DNA of 64,000 nucleotides from NCBI GenBank assembly GCA_963681505.1, contig OY811988.1, positions 992,001-1,056,000 of the forward strand, in the 5' to 3' direction. Origin of the DNA: Eunapius fragilis. Taxonomy: Eukaryota > Porifera > Demospongiae > Spongillida > Spongillidae. Positions within the stretch are counted from its first letter, which is position 1. Each line of letters begins with the position of its first letter. Below the pieces are notes generated by a model. It had not been told where the DNA came from. It worked only from the letters and a program-made list of their open reading frames with translations, and did not search any database. The translations under genes were made by a program, and so were the position numbers. Below are positions 31,226 through 41,293 of the stretch, one piece after another.

Positions 31226-31959
31226 ATCCATAGCAATGAACTAGACACTCTAACGTATAGAATTATCCTTCAACGGCACGTAATGGTGTTCTGGTGTACT
31301 TACCACCCCAAAGTACTTGCTTACAAACTACTTGCTTACCACTGATAATTTGAATTACAAGTCTCCACCTGCCAGTCACAGCGTGCGTCTCATTAGCTTC
31401 ATCGATGCGCTTGACAACTTCCATACGCCGCAACCCTATTGGCATCGAAGCACATATACGCAAGACAAAGTAAAACCGTACTCTACAAGAGTACAGAACA
31501 AGCTGTTGTGGCGGTAGCATCTTCCACGGCACTAAATAGAATTATCAATTTTCCATGCTCGGATGTTTATGACAACGCACCCTTCCCCAATATTGTCGAG
31601 CTAGAGAACAAAAAGGTTCTCACATACTTAGTATGCCTCTGATATACTTACTTTTCATTAGTGTGACAACTGTTCCACCCTGTTCGCGTCACAACGTCCT
31701 TGTAACATGTCCGTCTGTCGAATATTATGGCACCTGCTCTTTGTATGTTTCCTACATCGGATCGCCAATCAGAAGGCACTAACGAATAGCTAGTCTACCC
31801 ATCAGCCCGATTTCAAAAAGTAGCCAATAGAAAAGTCGTTTCGTTCAAAAGTTATCGCGCGTCAGTCAAACGATACCGAATTAGACATTATCCACAAAAA
31901 TTAATTCCGCGGTTAGTGATTACGTTACGTTACGAATAATTTAGCGTATAATCGGTTAA

Positions 31960-32870
31960 GCAAGTCTATCATTCTTCTCAAGAAGGGAAGAATGACTTTG
32001 CAAGTGTGATTCAGCGTGCCAATTAGTGACTCGAGGTCCTTCTTCAAACAGGATTTCCGGTCTCCCCAATCCGTTAGGAGGGACTGTAGGTGCGCCAGTT
32101 TTTCCTGTGGAAGGCTCAGCTGGCCTGTTGTCGTATCAATCATGATGCCCAGGAACGTTACCCGGGTTGCTGGACCCTCTGTCTTATGCTCGGCCAGCTT
32201 TATCCCGAGTTCAGCGCATGCCTCCCGCAACATGGTTAAGGATCTCGCGCACTCGTCTGAGTTAGGCGACCCGAGAATAGTGAAGTCATCCAAATAATGA
32301 AATAAGTGCGCGATCCCCCTGCAACTTCAGATACCACTCCACTGCATCAGCCACAGCGTTGAATATTTTTGGCGCCGACCAGATACCGTAAATCTGCGAA
32401 AACCTGGCCCTTCCATTCCATGCCCAAAAGTGGGCGATCATCTGGGTGAACCGGCACCAGACGATATGCTGTCTCGATGGTGACCTTCGACATAAGTGCA
32501 CCTTGGCCTAATCCAGCGGCTACTGTAGCTACGTCGTCGACCGATGTGTAGCGGAGGGAACAGAGCTCGGGATCGATGCCGTCATTCACACTTTCCCCGG
32601 GTGGGTAGGATAAGTCTGTTATCAGACGCCATTTCCCGGTGGCATAGCCCTTGGGAATAACGCCGAACCTGTTGATGTGGACAGTGGAGTGACATATGGG
32701 GTCCAGCGATCCCAGCATCCTGCCCAGTTTCAGTTGCTCTGAAACGTACCCCTGAACGATATTGGGGTGTTCGAACGAGGAAAACATGTTGGCGGTGGCA
32801 CTTTTGAGCCGTCGACCGTGCACGAAGCCAATCCTGAACCCCACCCTTAAGCCTGAGCAGATGTATGTAG
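31960..32870 (-). pseudogene. DIRS reverse transcriptase
   Basis: Motifs in order: GFRIGFVHGRRLKSATANMF, HINRFGVIPKGYATGKWRLI, TDLSYPPGESVNDGI, LCSLRYTSVDDVA, MSKVTIETAYRLVPVHPDDR, then after a frame change SAPKIFNAVADAVEWYL, then MDDFTILGSPNSDECARSL, KTEGPATRVTFLGIMID, DLESLIGTLNHTCKV and FLRRMIDLL. The catalytic Y/F-x-DD loop appears as MDDF. At least two frame changes, one near 32380 and one near 32290, separate the parts. Confidence 0.85.
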
Positions 32871-32875
32871 CAAAG

Positions 32876-35355
32876 CAGTGATTTGGATAAGGTTTGGCTT
32901 TTGACCAGACATAAAGTCAACACATGACAATTTTGATCAGATATTTATAGATTTTGACCAGACATGTAATTTAATGAGTACAATCAAGAAAAATAGTTGC
33001 ATACACTAAACACAAAACTACTCTGCTAAAAAGCTATCCCAGTCATCAATATTTAAAGTGTACGGCTCATGTGAAGTGGTAGATGCCGATGTACTCTTAC
33101 TGGTGCTAGGTGTTGGTGGTGCTCTTGTGTCTTGCACCGATCTCCTTGACTTGCCTTTCCACCAGAGGTCAACAGCCGGCTTTGCATTCCACTGTGCAAG
33201 TGGAGGACCATCTACAGCAATCCGAACCAGATCATCAAGGCTGTTTTCACTAAGACGATTCTTTCTATCGGTTTTGAAAACTTTTAAGGTGGAAAAGACA
33301 CGCTCTACACGTCCATTTGAAGCAGGGAGGCAAAAGAGAAGTTCTATAAGAACCAAGATGTTACACCATTTCTTAGTATCGGCTGCATTAAACAATTTCC
33401 ACCATATGGTTTCATAGCCATCTGCAACAAGGTTTAAATACAGCTTGGCATACTCCAGCATATCAGCCCATTCCTCCCTGAAGAGGCTTGTGTTGGCACC
33501 TGCACTTTGTAGAGGTTGCAAGAACTGTAGAGCTAGACGTTGAACTGCTGCTTCAGAGAGTTCAGCATAATCTAACCTATCCCACCCTTGGGTTGCAAGA
33601 AGGAGAAGCACATCAGACAGCAATGGTGTGTGCTGATCCTTGAGCCTATACCTCAAGCTTGTAATGACAGAGTCAGTGTACTCACTCTTGTGCTCTTTTA
33701 GAAAGGTGATTGCCTCATCACACCTGCGAAGCTGCACATCCTGATATGTGTGGCTTGATGTCACTCTGGCCAGTACCGTACTCATCATTGGGAGGTTTTC
33801 AAAGGTTGCTGTCTTTACCTTTTCAATCATTTTTGTTGCCCTTAAAATAGCCTCAATAGCAGTGACTATGCACAACTCATCTTTCTGTAGTGACTTGCAG
33901 AGAGTTGCAACTGGGTGCAAGATATCGTGGAACAGTGCACATCCAAGGATCATTTTTGCATCACTCCACTGATTTAAGTAACCCTTTAGTTTCTGCTTGT
34001 CAGTGGATTTCACAGAAGAGTCTTCTGTAAGTGCTATTAAGTGAGTAATATATGCTCCGTACCGGTCCACTAACCTACTAATCGCTGCTACTTTGTGACT
34101 CACCCACCTTGTTCCACAGGCCCTCAATGGTTTGTTTCCACCCTTTTCAGGCAAGTCATCCGGCTCTAGACATGACCTTAGTGCTGTTACCACCTCATCA
34201 AGCTCATGGCACTTCTTGGGAGACTTTTCATACAGGTAATACACCCTTAACAGCATCTCGTCAATCTTTGTAAAGATGGTACCTTTGAGAGCATCTTTAA
34301 TGGCCAGCTCAAGGCGGTGAGCAAAGCACCAGAACACTGTTACCCAAGGAACTGCCTCCTCTAGATGCCCTCTCAGCCCACCAGCTGCAATATTAACATT
34401 TGCCCCATCACAGCCAAACCCAATCAGCTTACTCTTCCAGTTATCAACACCCACAAAAGAAAAAGCCCTCTTAAAACATTCAAACAACCCATCAGCAGTA
34501 CAACGCTCAGGACGTCGTACTGTGAAAAACCTATTATTCACATGGACTTTACCATCAGTTGTGTGTGGATCAAAAAAAAGCACTAAGAAGAGCTCATCAT
34601 CAATGTTGGCAACATCTGTGGTGCCATCAGCTTGAATGCTGAAAAACTTAGCTTTAGCTAATGCTGCAACAAGCTGCTCCCTTTGAGCCATTGCTATGTA
34701 GCTAACAAATTCAGTACAAGCATTGATATTTTTGTACCCAGAACCCAAATCTACACCATGCCTCTCCTCCAGTTCACACAATGGAGCCATCTTACTAAAT
34801 GCCAACCCTTCTTTACAAATAGCATATGCTTTTTCAAACTTGCGTGTCATCTTCATTTCTGTGCCTGCATCCAGTGTAGATAGAGCTCTAGCAATAGGAG
34901 AGTAGTCAGTGATCGATACCGACTGACTCTTTCGATAAAGCAGCATGGCTCGTTGGTGCATGGCAGATGAAGCATGGTCCTTCACAGTAGATACACGGAA
35001 GTTTGTTGACCCACTAATGAGCGTGGGGTTGAAGTTTCTGGTGCTAGTTAGCTGGTCTTCAAACTGTATGCACACTTTGCACTTCAAAGCAGACACGTGG
35101 TCACGATCAAGGCGATCATAGGTAAGCCACAATGTCGTGGTCAGCTCTTTTTCATTGTCCGTCACCCACTTTTTTACAGTTTGTATAGTAAGACCACGCT
35201 TTTTACATGGGCTATCATCATCAACCGCACTAACCGCTTCGTCTGCTACTCGCGCTCGTTTCTCAGACATCTTGTCCGCGCATGCGCAATTCTACCCGTC
35301 AATTGTCTAAATTGGTCGGATAATGTCCGATGACCGGACGTTATCCATATCACTG
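32876..35355 (-). mobile_element. Complete hAT transposon with 5-bp target duplication
   Basis: Flanking CAAAG (plus strand) at 32871-32875 and 35356-35360. Terminal repeats CAGTGATTTGGATAA and CAGTGATATGGATAA differ at one base. The element is 2480 bp, inserted in the DIRS reverse transcriptase reading frame; the DIRS reading continues exactly across the site if one CTTTG copy is counted once. It carries one uninterrupted transposase frame, so it may be autonomous. A 5-bp duplication is shorter than the usual 8 bp of hAT elements. Confidence 0.92.
33018..35270 (-). CDS. hAT transposase, 750 aa, intact
   Basis: Single-exon frame starting MSEKRARVADEAVSAVDDD, 85 bases from the element's 5' end, which supports this ATG. 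Residues about 90-140 hold a BED/TTF-like zinc finger (CKVC, later DHASSAMHQRA). The catalytic RNase H-like core shows FSIQADGTTDVANIDDE and IGFGCDGANVNIAAGG. The hAT dimerisation region near residues 655-720 reads LFCLPASNGRVERVFSTLKV then NRLSENSLDDLVRIA. The family is the KIAA1586/ZNF862/DUF4371-like hAT branch (from memory). A Ser/Thr-rich tail follows. The enzyme would excise and reinsert the element by cut-and-paste in the nucleus. No stop or frameshift is present. Confidence 0.9.
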   Translation of the reverse strand: MSEKRARVADEAVSAVDDDSPCKKRGLTIQTVKKWVTDNEKELTTTLWLTYDRLDRDHVSALKCKVCIQFEDQLTSTRNFNPTLISGSTNFRVSTVKDHASSAMHQRAMLLYRKSQSVSITDYSPIARALSTLDAGTEMKMTRKFEKAYAICKEGLAFSKMAPLCELEERHGVDLGSGYKNINACTEFVSYIAMAQREQLVAALAKAKFFSIQADGTTDVANIDDELFLVLFFDPHTTDGKVHVNNRFFTVRRPERCTADGLFECFKRAFSFVGVDNWKSKLIGFGCDGANVNIAAGGLRGHLEEAVPWVTVFWCFAHRLELAIKDALKGTIFTKIDEMLLRVYYLYEKSPKKCHELDEVVTALRSCLEPDDLPEKGGNKPLRACGTRWVSHKVAAISRLVDRYGAYITHLIALTEDSSVKSTDKQKLKGYLNQWSDAKMILGCALFHDILHPVATLCKSLQKDELCIVTAIEAILRATKMIEKVKTATFENLPMMSTVLARVTSSHTYQDVQLRRCDEAITFLKEHKSEYTDSVITSLRYRLKDQHTPLLSDVLLLLATQGWDRLDYAELSEAAVQRLALQFLQPLQSAGANTSLFREEWADMLEYAKLYLNLVADGYETIWWKLFNAADTKKWCNILVLIELLFCLPASNGRVERVFSTLKVFKTDRKNRLSENSLDDLVRIAVDGPPLAQWNAKPAVDLWWKGKSRRSVQDTRAPPTPSTSKSTSASTTSHEPYTLNIDDWDSFLAE

Positions 35356-35360
35356 CAAAG

Positions 35361-36402
35361 TCTTTGTCTGGGTGTCTGCGGAGGGCAGCTTCCCACGCGG
35401 TGAGATTCGGCGGGGGGTGACCACCCTCGAACAATTCGGTGTGAGGCGGCGGTAACGAGGTGCACGATTGCAACACCATGAGGTCACGAATGTATGGGTA
35501 GGCTGTAGCGCCTGCAAATAAGTGAACGACCCACTGTAAAGTATAATCAGAATAGCTATCGACCATTAAAAGCTACTACGTACATTGCAGACCTGACGAA
35601 GCAGGTGTTCACACCCAATGGGTGGAGGGCAAATATGGACGGTACAAGTATGTATGCATACACAATATATATATATATATGATGTCCACGCATGCACTGG
35701 TTACACAAGTATACTAAGGACATGGCGGCCTGGAGTGGTCGTGACCGTGTATTCTTCGAGCATGAGAGCCATGGGTGACACCGTGGAATGACCTTCGCGC
35801 GACGAGTGAACGCCTCGCTGTAGAGCCGCGAATTCACCACCAACCAGTTAAGATTTTTCCTGGCCAGGGCCTCCTGACAGTACTGGCGATCATAGGCCAC
35901 CCACGTGGTGCCTTCGAAGTTCCTGGTCGCGCGAATGATAGCTGATTGGTACCCCACATCTTGGCGGCTTTGGTGGGGTTTTTCGATGACAAAACCGAGG
36001 TCAGCCGCTTGAATCCCTCCAGCCACACGATGATCTCAGCAACAGGCGTGCGACAAATGAGTCAGCGTCATAACATGTCCACAAATTTGAATTCGAGGAT
36101 ATGTTTGACGAGCTGAGCCAGTATCCCTGCGATTGGGTCGAATGACGGTGCCTTATTCGACGACACAGGCGCTGTGCTTGATGACGACATCTGAGATTGA
36201 CTCTCGCCTGAGAGTTGTGGAGCAAACGTCGGCACGTCTATAGTGGACGCCGAGGGCACCATACCTAACCAGCGCAAAAAAAGATATATACACCTATGCA
36301 CACCTCTAATCACATAAAAACACGTTAAGTACAGATCGTGAGCACGCCCAGGTGACGACGAACCTCGAAGATATGGCATGAGAGATGATAATGCGCCCCT
36401 TC
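35361..36402 (-). pseudogene. DIRS ORF1 (gag-like) and start of reverse transcriptase ORF
   Basis: The segment 36265-36070 reads MVPSASTIDVPTFAPQLSGE and KAPSFDPIAGILAQLVKHIL after a possible acceptor (CTGGTTAG). Then come WGYQ-type and ATRNFEGTTWVAYDRQY with LYSEAFTRRAKVIPRC, a conserved DIRS ORF1 pattern. Segment 35560-35361 (LTAWEAALRRHPDKDF) is the lead-in to the reverse transcriptase, broken by the hAT at 35355. Several stops and frame changes are present. Confidence 0.65.
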
Positions 36403-38432
36403 TAGGGTGTGTAACCTTTTTTAAAAAATCAAAATCAACTATGAAAAAAGTCCAATCGATTTTTTTTTGTTTTATAGCACCTTGCAAATCGGTTAGTAGA
36501 AACTATTAATCGATTTTGGCGATTAGGCCATTCCAAATGTGAAAATAGTTTCCCGTCTGGACCTTTTACCAAAACCCATGCGGGCGGGCGGCTATTATCC
36601 ATTATTTACATATAATAATTAAAAATGAATACATTAATTATTCTATATCTCACATCATTAAGCACGAATACAAAAGGTGGCAGAACGGAAAATTATGGCG
36701 CTGTATGTCCGGACCGGTAACTATTGATGACTGAGATGCTTAGGCAAGAAGAAACCTCAAGCCTTTTCTTGAATTGCTATTATTAAATGGCGAACAACCG
36801 CTACGTGGAAAGTGGGTCTGGCTCATTAGGGCACCTCACGAATCTTAATTGCCTTCATTTGTTGTGGACATGCATGGTCAGCAATTCCTAGCTTTTGAAC
36901 CGCGCGCAAAACTACCTCCCGCGTATTTTGCTCGCACATTCCCACTTCGATGTCTAATTGAGCCACACCTTCCACTTGAAATCAGGTAATCAGCAACTTG
37001 CATGTGTTATTAAGGTTACGTCAGCGTCATTACATATGTACACATCCGTCTCAATGTTATGGTACGCTCGGCATTGTACTTATTTCCCATACCCACTTTC
37101 CACGTAGCAGTGATGTAATCCACCCGCAGCTGTTGGGAATCTGGGTCTGGGGGACAAGACTAAGCTTCACCCATGGGGTGACGTGTTTAAACGGGACCTT
37201 TCAACTTTCAGGACCAAGGTAATAGCACTCCGAACGATACCTGTAGACATCAAACCTGGAGGTCAAATAGTTTACGGAAGTCAAAACCCGGATGAAACTC
37301 TGTAATCTCTCCGTTTCCAATACTATCTATGCAAATGAAGTGAAATTAAAAGCACCGGTATACCGATAATTAGAATAATGGACATAATGGTGACATTACG
37401 CAGGTGGTCTATAATGACGCGGGCGGAGGACAGGAAACTACAATCACATTTGGAATGGCCTTAATGCACTATTATTTTGCCAACGATTACCTAGGTTTTT
37501 CCAGGTTTGTCCTTTTTTTATAATGGCACGATATAAATCACAGTTTCTCATGTGTAATACTAGTTTTATTGCTCATCAGTTACTTATGAATCATTAAAAC
37601 AACAAAGATATAGTACCCACAGGGACTAGGAACGATGTGCATGCCAATGTTACGCCAAACCCATGATTCAATGGCGGCGGATTGTGACCCGCAAGCATTT
37701 TTTTTTTCACCGAAAAACACGTGGTTATATGTTTCCCTGCTACCATAGTATTCAGGTAAGATTTAAGTTTACTGAGATAAAAATGAAAATGAACCGTTTG
37801 TCCATCCCGCAGCTTGCGCTAATTTATTGTACAAAATGCGTGTACATGTATCACACCTATCCGCCACAAGTGGCAGTTATAATCCATTATTCGCCAATTC
37901 AATAAGTACTGAGCAGTGCCAGCTAGACACTTCATGGTGGAACACCGCTCCAGGCATATGACAAAGCCGCCAATCGAGACATGTACGATATTTAGAACGT
38001 CATGGCCGAACGTCTGGAAACAAGCTAGTGTACCGTGCAAAAGAGTACGTAGCAGTCCACATATACAAAACGTGTGAATGTATGTATTTAAATAGAGGCC
38101 CCACCGCATATTTTGAAGGAGGGCACTGATGGTTACCTTCAGCCGGGTCCCCAGACGTGCGACTATACATTACTATGTTTCTTTTTTAACCGTTAGTATG
38201 CCTTTGTGCAGGCGGGAAAAGCGAAGGGCATATTAAAAGGGGTGATCAATTTGCTACTGATTTTTGCATATGAAGGAAACGAATATCGACTAATTGAGAC
38301 TATGAAAAACAGTCTGTTATTTTGAGTAAAGGAAATTCTGCAATCGGTAACCTGCTATTCTACTAAGTGCGTAGTCTACCGACACGAATAACCGATTAAC
38401 CTACAAAACCTGAAAATCGGTTACACACCCTA
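36403..38432. mobile_element. hAT-like element with 8-bp target duplication, itself containing nested elements
   Basis: GCCCCTTC occurs at 36395-36402 and 38433-38440. Termini TAGGGTGTGTAACC are exactly inverted. Eight-base duplications and this terminus fit hAT. No transposase frame is present. Inside lies a second inverted-terminus element at 36526-37460. The surrounding DIRS ORF1 reading resumes on the far side (about 38440-38515). Confidence 0.85.
36526..37460. mobile_element. Harbinger-like non-autonomous element nested in the hAT-like element
   Basis: TTA target copies at 36523-36525 and 37461-37463. Ends GGCCATTCCAAATGTGA are exactly inverted, and similarity continues (TAGTTTCCCGTC / TAGTTTCCTGTC). 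The 3-bp TTA target fits PIF/Harbinger. Within it, GCTACGTGGAAAGTGGGT at about 36800 recurs inverted at about 37090-37107, which may mark yet another insertion or extended subterminal arms. Confidence 0.75.
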
Positions 38433-38439
38433 GCCCCTT

Positions 38440-38515
38440 CTGTCAACCCAATTATTATGAAGCCACCGTTTTGACTTAGTGGGTGACTGCAAGGATTGAG
38501 GTGCTCCCTTCGTCA
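38440..38515 (-). pseudogene. Start of DIRS ORF1
   Basis: From ATG at about 38515 the minus strand reads MTKGAPQSLQSPTKSKRW and reaches the target duplication of the hAT-like insertion. The same frame is taken up at 36402 with LSSLMPYLRGSSSPG. This assigns the DNA on both sides of the insertion to one element. Confidence 0.6.
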
Positions 38516-38737
38516 TGGCGGTACAGCCAAGCCAGCAGATCCTCGTTAAAGGAGGGTCTTCAGCACTGGATTTTGACCCGGTTGTCCCTTCAGGAACAGA
38601 CTTCTCACCCTCATGAAGTTAAGCTTTTTCAAAAAGAAAGAGTCAATGCATGCGGCAGACTGAGTAACATGTGTACCAGGCGCATGCACTCCAGCCCATA
38701 TGTAGCCGATGTGGGCGTGGCCACTCGTGTCGGTTAA

Positions 38738-40400
38738 CCCTCGAACAGCGACAGGCCACCATAGTGGCCGTACGCGAGCGCTTGCGCATTGCGGAAGGCC
38801 ACTTTAGTGGCCAAGCGGGATGGCATAATGTAAACGCATAGCGCGGGCATGTGTAAACAATTGCAGCTGCGCGAGGTTTGTTTACACAACTAAAATTGAA
38901 TCCTATGCATAGTGTGGCTTCTATCTTAGGTGTAAAGTAGCGCGATTAACAGATGCAGGTCCCTTCCTGGGTAGCCTCCAATACATGAAGGTCATAGGTA
39001 GTGACTGTAGCGGTGACGAATTTGATGGCTTTTGTGATAATGAAGTCATCAAGGTGCTACCTGGAGAGATGAATAAGGCAATGGAAATAATGGATATGAT
39101 AATGAATGGATGTAACATAGTTGCTGTAGAGGATGTCATAACTGCTATAGTATGGAGAAGAGGTGGTTGTATGTGCAATGCAAAGTGACATCAATTGGTG
39201 TGTGCAATGGAGCGGGAGGAACATGGTTGTGACATAATGGGGGAACATCGTTGTGATGCAAGGGGATAACATGGTTGTGGCACAAGGGGAGATAATGGTT
39301 GTGGCACAATGGAGGAACATGGTTGTGGCACAAAGGGAGAGCATGGTTGTGGCACAAGGGAGGAACATGGTTGTGGCACAAGGGGAGAACATGGTTGTGG
39401 CACAAGGGGAGAACATGGTTGTGGCACAAGGGGAGAACATGGTTGTGGCACAAGGGGAGAACATGGTTGTGGCACAAGGGAGGAACATGGATGTGGCACA
39501 AGGGAGGAACATGATTGTGATGTAAGGGGGGAACATTGTTGTGAGGCACGGGGGTAACATGGTTGTGCACAAGGGGGGAACATGGTTGTGGCACAAGGGA
39601 GGAACATGATTGTGATGTAAGGGGGGAACATTGTTGTGAGGCACGGGGGTAACATGGTTGTGGCACAAGGGAGGAACATTGTTGTGATGTAAGGGGGAAC
39701 ATGGTTGTGACGTAAGGGGGAACATCATTGTGATGCAAGTGGAGAACATGGTTGTGGCACAAGGGAGGAACATCATTGTGATGCAAGGGGGGAACATGGT
39801 TGTGGCACAAGGGGAGAACATGGTTGTGGCACAAGGGGAGAACATGGTTGTGGCACAAGGGGAGAACATGGTTGTGAACTAGGGGGGGGGGAACATGGTT
39901 GTAGCATGGTTGCACCATTGTGGTATGGAAGTACATACATTACATCCCTTTCTCTTACCTGTAATAGCGATGCTTATTTGAGTCACCATTTCTAATTAGC
40001 AGCTGGATGTACGAGGAACCGTCTCGCTTTCCAGCTGCCTATACAATCAACATGGTTGAGAAAAAACTAAAAGTGAATGCCTGTAGTTACACATGAAAGC
40101 TAGTGTGAACACTTACCGTACATATCTGCGGTATGAGAGTTCCTTTGAGAGTGAGCATCACTTCACTATTCCAAACACGCTCACTCAAAGTTCGTCAGCG
40201 ATGCGTAAAATACATCCCTAGCGCTCAAATTCCACAAATCGTTTAGAAAAAACACTTCTCGACTCATGTCAAAAAATGAGCACCATCAGATGCATCACGT
40301 TCGATAAACGCCCGCAAGTGTCTGTACACTCAAATTTGCTATTTAAAAACCCTCCGCGTAACGTCATGCATCATGAATATTAATTAGCGCTGGTCGAGGG
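38738..40400. mobile_element. TTAA-flanked piggyBac-like element carrying a minisatellite
   Basis: TTAA at 38734-38737 and 40401-40404. Termini CCCTCGAACAGCG and CCCTCGACCAGCG are inverted with one mismatch. Subterminal GGCCACCATAGTGGCC and GGCCACTTTAGTGGCC palindromes follow the left end. A short plus-strand frame (38985-39188, MKVIGSDCSGDEFDGF) is acidic and may be a transposase remnant. Most of the interior is the 24-bp array at 39205-39905. Confidence 0.8.
39205..39905. repeat. 24-bp minisatellite, about 29 copies
   Basis: Units contain GGAGAACATGGTTGTGGCAC; variants carry ATCGTTGTGATG or GTAAGGGGG. Because the period is a multiple of three it gives long repetitive frames on both strands (Cys/Thr/Pro-rich on the minus strand), which are not genes. 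Confidence 0.93.
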
Positions 40401-40504
40401 TTAACCACGATTAATTACCTTAAACTACATAAATAAATATGGATGCAAGAATAAGTACACACAAAATACACAATGACTATGTAATTAAGCTGAGATATCA
40501 GAGG

Positions 40505-40719
40505 TGATGCCATATGCTCGGGATAGCAGTGCCCTTGCATTTGCTCTGACAAGTTTAGCCTACCATACAGAGTTAATGTGGCGTGAGATTTGGAACAATT
40601 TAGTATAGCTGCCAGCCGAGAGGCAAGGCGTGAAAGATAATGGCGAGCTTCAGCTCCCCAGCAGCCATTAGTTTTAACAGCCAATGGTATGCAAGACCAA
40701 CCTAGCTCTGCGTACTTAA
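40505..40719 (-). pseudogene. C-terminal tail of a retroelement ORF, copy 3
   Basis: The minus strand reads KYAELGWSCIPLAVKTNGCW, GAEARHYLSRLASRLAAI, NCSKSHATLTLYGRLN, then a frame change to KLVRANARALLSRAYGI. The motif order is the same as at 3635-3863 and 3980-4170. It lies just outside the TTAA-flanked element. The upstream coding part is absent. Confidence 0.5.
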
Positions 40720-41293
40720 CATTTTGTTAAATTTATTTGCAAGCAGTGTTATATTCTGAATATCACATGGTACACAACTAATAAAATTCTGTTGTAGGGC
40801 TTGAAGCATTAGTTGTGCAATGATGTGTTGTTCCCAGGCCTATACAGTTTCACAATTGTTAACATACAGAGCAGCAAATCCATAATCCCTTCTAATATGC
40901 AGTTTAACAAGCTGATCATGTGTACCTTGACCGGATATTTTGGTCTGTGATTAAAACTAATCATTGCTTTCAGTAGTCCCATATGAGTCAGTCTTCAAGT
41001 GAGCGCACATGCATATGCAGATGTAAACACTAATGCAACTATTAGTCAATGATGGTAATCTTTTTTCTATGTCCAAAAAAACGGCTGGCTAGAAGCACAT
41101 TTGCTCCTACACGATTAGTAACAGCCATAGTGCTACGAGTTGTCTTTATCAGATTTGATTGTTGGCACTAAAAGAATACAAGCAGCTGCACATCAGATAG
41201 ATTCATTTATATTCACATAGCCTTCATTCCGTAATTATAACATAAAGCTAATTAAACATTACTTTTGTCCACATCCACATTTTATGTTGATCA
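40720..41293. other. Upstream region of the nuclease-kinase gene
   Basis: No open frame of note. The bases just before and including the first ATG of the next gene (TTGATCAATGCTTTCTTCTGTAG) look like a splice acceptor, so an upstream exon could exist, but I cannot identify one. Confidence 0.35.

Larger units (their letters stand above)
29372..31955. mobile_element. TTAA-flanked piggyBac-like insertion inside the DIRS
   Basis: TTAA copies at 29368-29371 and 31956-31959 abut the two halves of the DIRS frame, giving independent support for the boundaries. Termini begin CTGATT and CCGATT (weak inverted similarity). Near the left end a palindromic GCCGCGAATTCGCGGC word occurs twice (about 29389-29405 and 29432-29448). 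Two plus-strand acidic frames (29700-29880; 30015-30165) resemble the heads of piggyBac transposases. A 25-bp minisatellite fills 30405-31225. No catalytic core is present. Confidence 0.7.
27860..38515 (-). mobile_element. DIRS retrotransposon split by three later insertions
   Basis: Transcribed right to left, the parts appear in DIRS order: ORF1 beginning at about 38515 and continuing at 36402-35560, reverse transcriptase (35560-35361, then 32870-31960), RNase H (29367-28940), linker and tyrosine recombinase (28940-27860). They are separated by 36403-38432 (target copy GCCCCTTC), 32876-35355 (CTTTG) and 29372-31955 (TTAA). At each site the reading resumes on the other side once the insertion and one target copy are disregarded. 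Frame changes show the DIRS is itself decayed. DIRS elements integrate by tyrosine recombinase and lack LTRs; inverted terminal repeats were not identified here. Confidence 0.85.

Noticed and set aside
30472-31345. 253- and 264-codon plus-strand frames rich in Pro, Thr and His
   Set aside because: They are produced by the 25-bp minisatellite; there is no complexity, domain or start context.
33058-33417. 119-codon plus-strand frame
   Set aside because: Shadow of the hAT transposase on the opposite strand.
39057-39936. 260-270 codon minus-strand frames rich in Cys, Pro and Thr
   Set aside because: Minisatellite translation; three frames on each strand stay open equally.
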